NCBI RefSeq assembly: GCF_002872075.1
Contig: NZ_PGGU01000016.1
Location: 391,561-455,560, forward strand
Origin: Microbacterium aurantiacum
GTDB taxonomy: Bacteria; Actinomycetota; Actinomycetes; Actinomycetales; Microbacteriaceae
Direction: 5' to 3'
DNA: 64,000 nucleotides
Within the stretch, counting starts at the first letter, position 1. Each line of letters begins with the position of its first letter. Both the position numbers and the translations under genes were made by a program. A model generated the notes under the pieces. It saw only the letters and a list, made by a program, of their open reading frames with translations, was not told where the DNA came from and did no database searches. This document shows positions 62,932 to 64,000 of the stretch, in pieces.

Positions 62932-63941
62932 CGTGCACCCCCCTGCTCGTCGGACGACCGGGAGGGCGACGGTGCGCCCTGACGGCGCAGCCGGGCGATC
63001 ATCATCGTCGCGCGTGCCAGCTCGAAGCCCAGGAGCGCCACCGCGACGAGGGCGGCGATCCAGTACAGCTCGATGACGTTTCCGACGGAGCCGGATTCGG
63101 AGTAGCTGGTGGTCGTCGTCGGCGCGTCGGGGAGCTGAGGCTCGGCATCCGCGGTGCGGTGCTGGTACTCGATCCCGAGCTCGTCGGCGAGAGTCTGCAG
63201 CGTCTGCTCGTCGAGGACCGACATCGCGGGCTCGCCCTGATACTCGATGTACTCCGCGCCGGTGTCCTCGACCGAGCCCGTCGTCAGACGCATCGGCCCG
63301 CCCTCGGAGGTGCCGTACCCGAAGACCATGCCGGCATCGGCATACTTCCTGCTGGAACGGAAGGACTCGGGCGAGGTGCTGGCTGTCTGCTCTCCGTCGC
63401 CGAAGTAGAAGACCATCCGCGAACGGTCCGGGGAGCGCTCCGACGCAGACTTCAGCGTCTCGGCGAGGAGCTGATTGGCGATGCCGATCGAGCTGCCGCG
63501 GGACTGGCTGGTGACCTCGGGCCGGAGCACGTCCATCGACGAGACCACTGCGGTCGTGTCGGTGGTCAGCGGCATCCGCAGCTGCGCGGACGCATCGAAG
63601 GTGATGAGGGCGAAGCGCGCACCGGGATACTCGTCGACGATCGCCTGGACGTCTGCCCGCACGCCGTCGAGGCGTGGCTCCTCACCGTCCCAGTCCTCGG
63701 CGACGATACTCGCCGTCGTGTCGACCACCAGCACGATGTCGGTGTCGGTGGCCAGAGTCTGGGTCGCACCACCGGGGATTCCCGGGCGGAGGAACATCAC
63801 GAAACAGGCCAGCAGCAGCACCAGGCGCAGCGCCCAGAGCGCTTTGCTCTTGGATCGGACCAAGGCCATCACCGCCGCGACGGCGACAGGTGCGCAGAGC
63901 AGCAGGAGCAGCAGCGGATGCAGGACGGGCTGGAAGATCAC
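62928..63941 (-). CDS. VWA-domain membrane protein (BatA/BatB-like)
   Basis: A 337-residue membrane protein. Two N-terminal helices (about 8-28 and 35-52) precede a VWA domain with a MIDAS motif DTTAS at 74-78 (Thr in place of the usual first Ser) and a C-terminal helix near 295-315. This is the Bat/Aerotolerance layout; such proteins usually function with a MoxR ATPase, a DUF58 protein and a TPR partner. MoxR and DUF58 genes would lie beyond the window. The start is GTG, overlapping the upstream stop (GTGA). Confidence 0.85.
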   Translation of the reverse strand: MIFQPVLHPLLLLLLCAPVAVAAVMALVRSKSKALWALRLVLLLACFVMFLRPGIPGGATQTLATDTDIVLVVDTTASIVAEDWDGEEPRLDGVRADVQAIVDEYPGARFALITFDASAQLRMPLTTDTTAVVSSMDVLRPEVTSQSRGSSIGIANQLLAETLKSASERSPDRSRMVFYFGDGEQTASTSPESFRSSRKYADAGMVFGYGTSEGGPMRLTTGSVEDTGAEYIEYQGEPAMSVLDEQTLQTLADELGIEYQHRTADAEPQLPDAPTTTTSYSESGSVGNVIELYWIAALVAVALLGFELARATMMIARLRRQGAPSPSRSSDEQGGAR

Positions 63942-64000
63942 AGTCGCACCCTCCAGAGCATCACGACGAACGACAGGGCGACGACCATCAGCACGACGAT
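63938..64000 (-). CDS. 3' end of a membrane protein (partial)
   Basis: The last 20 codons of a minus-strand gene run off the window. They encode a hydrophobic C-terminal helix (IVVLMVVALSFVVMLWRVRL) followed by TGA. It is coupled to the VWA gene by GTGA. A DUF58, VWA or similar Bat-cluster membrane protein is likely. Confidence 0.6.
   Translation of the reverse strand: MVVLMVVALSFVVMLWRVRL

Overview
The window is high-GC, densely coded DNA with many 4-base stop/start overlaps (ATGA, GTGA), frequent GTG starts and few T-tract terminators. Its protein content (NucS, DUF222/HNH protein, fused MrpA-MrpB, GAP-family membrane protein, many LacI regulators) points to an actinobacterium, most likely Microbacteriaceae and probably Microbacterium. 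This is inferred from gene content; no rRNA or other phylogenetic marker is present. I see no tRNA, rRNA, CRISPR array, transposase or prophage gene.

Layout. 33-5116: sugar-acid/polyol operon (mannitol-dehydrogenase-family reductase, idonate-dehydrogenase-like MDR, MHS-type permease) with a divergent LacI regulator. 5141-6655: short-chain dehydrogenase and divergent TetR regulator sharing two near-identical operators. 6660-9513: a lipoprotein that fuses a solute-binding domain to a VWA domain, plus a membrane partner. 9542-14986: AroE-like dehydrogenase, EEP phosphatase/nuclease, cold-shock protein with a structured leader and strong terminator, HAD hydrolase, small coiled-coil membrane protein, NucS, GAP-family protein. 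15096-20846: two-component system, MFS transporter, LacI regulator, large membrane protein. 20997-27354: a complete Mrp Na+/H+ antiporter operon (AB fused, C, D, E, F, G). 27399-28548: an AbiEi-like/DUF559 nuclease-fold gene bracketed by inverted-repeat elements. This is the most unusual locus in the window. 28583-32045: alpha/beta hydrolase, MFS transporter and a secreted GH10 xylanase. 32132-38064: penicillin-acylase-family protein, then a TetR / degenerate ABC ATPase / YhgE-Pip operon. 38169-44575: argG, an HxlR / MFS / quinone-reductase-like group, an esterase and a PucR-like regulator.

44588-60801 is a galactomannan-utilisation locus. A secreted GH5 mannanase with two CBM10-like modules would cut the polymer. 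A sugar ABC transporter (binding lipoprotein and two permeases) would import oligosaccharides. Intracellular GH36 alpha-galactosidase, GH2 beta-mannosidase and a GH113-like glycosidase would release mannose. A BadF-family sugar kinase and mannose-6-phosphate isomerase would feed it into glycolysis. Two LacI regulators sit in the operon with GH36. A DUF222/HNH protein interrupts the locus. No ABC ATPase is encoded here, so a shared MsmK-type ATPase is presumably used.

61064-64000 is a Bat-like cluster (VWA membrane protein, TPR/PQ-rich membrane protein, another membrane protein, and the 3' end of a further membrane protein) that runs off the window.
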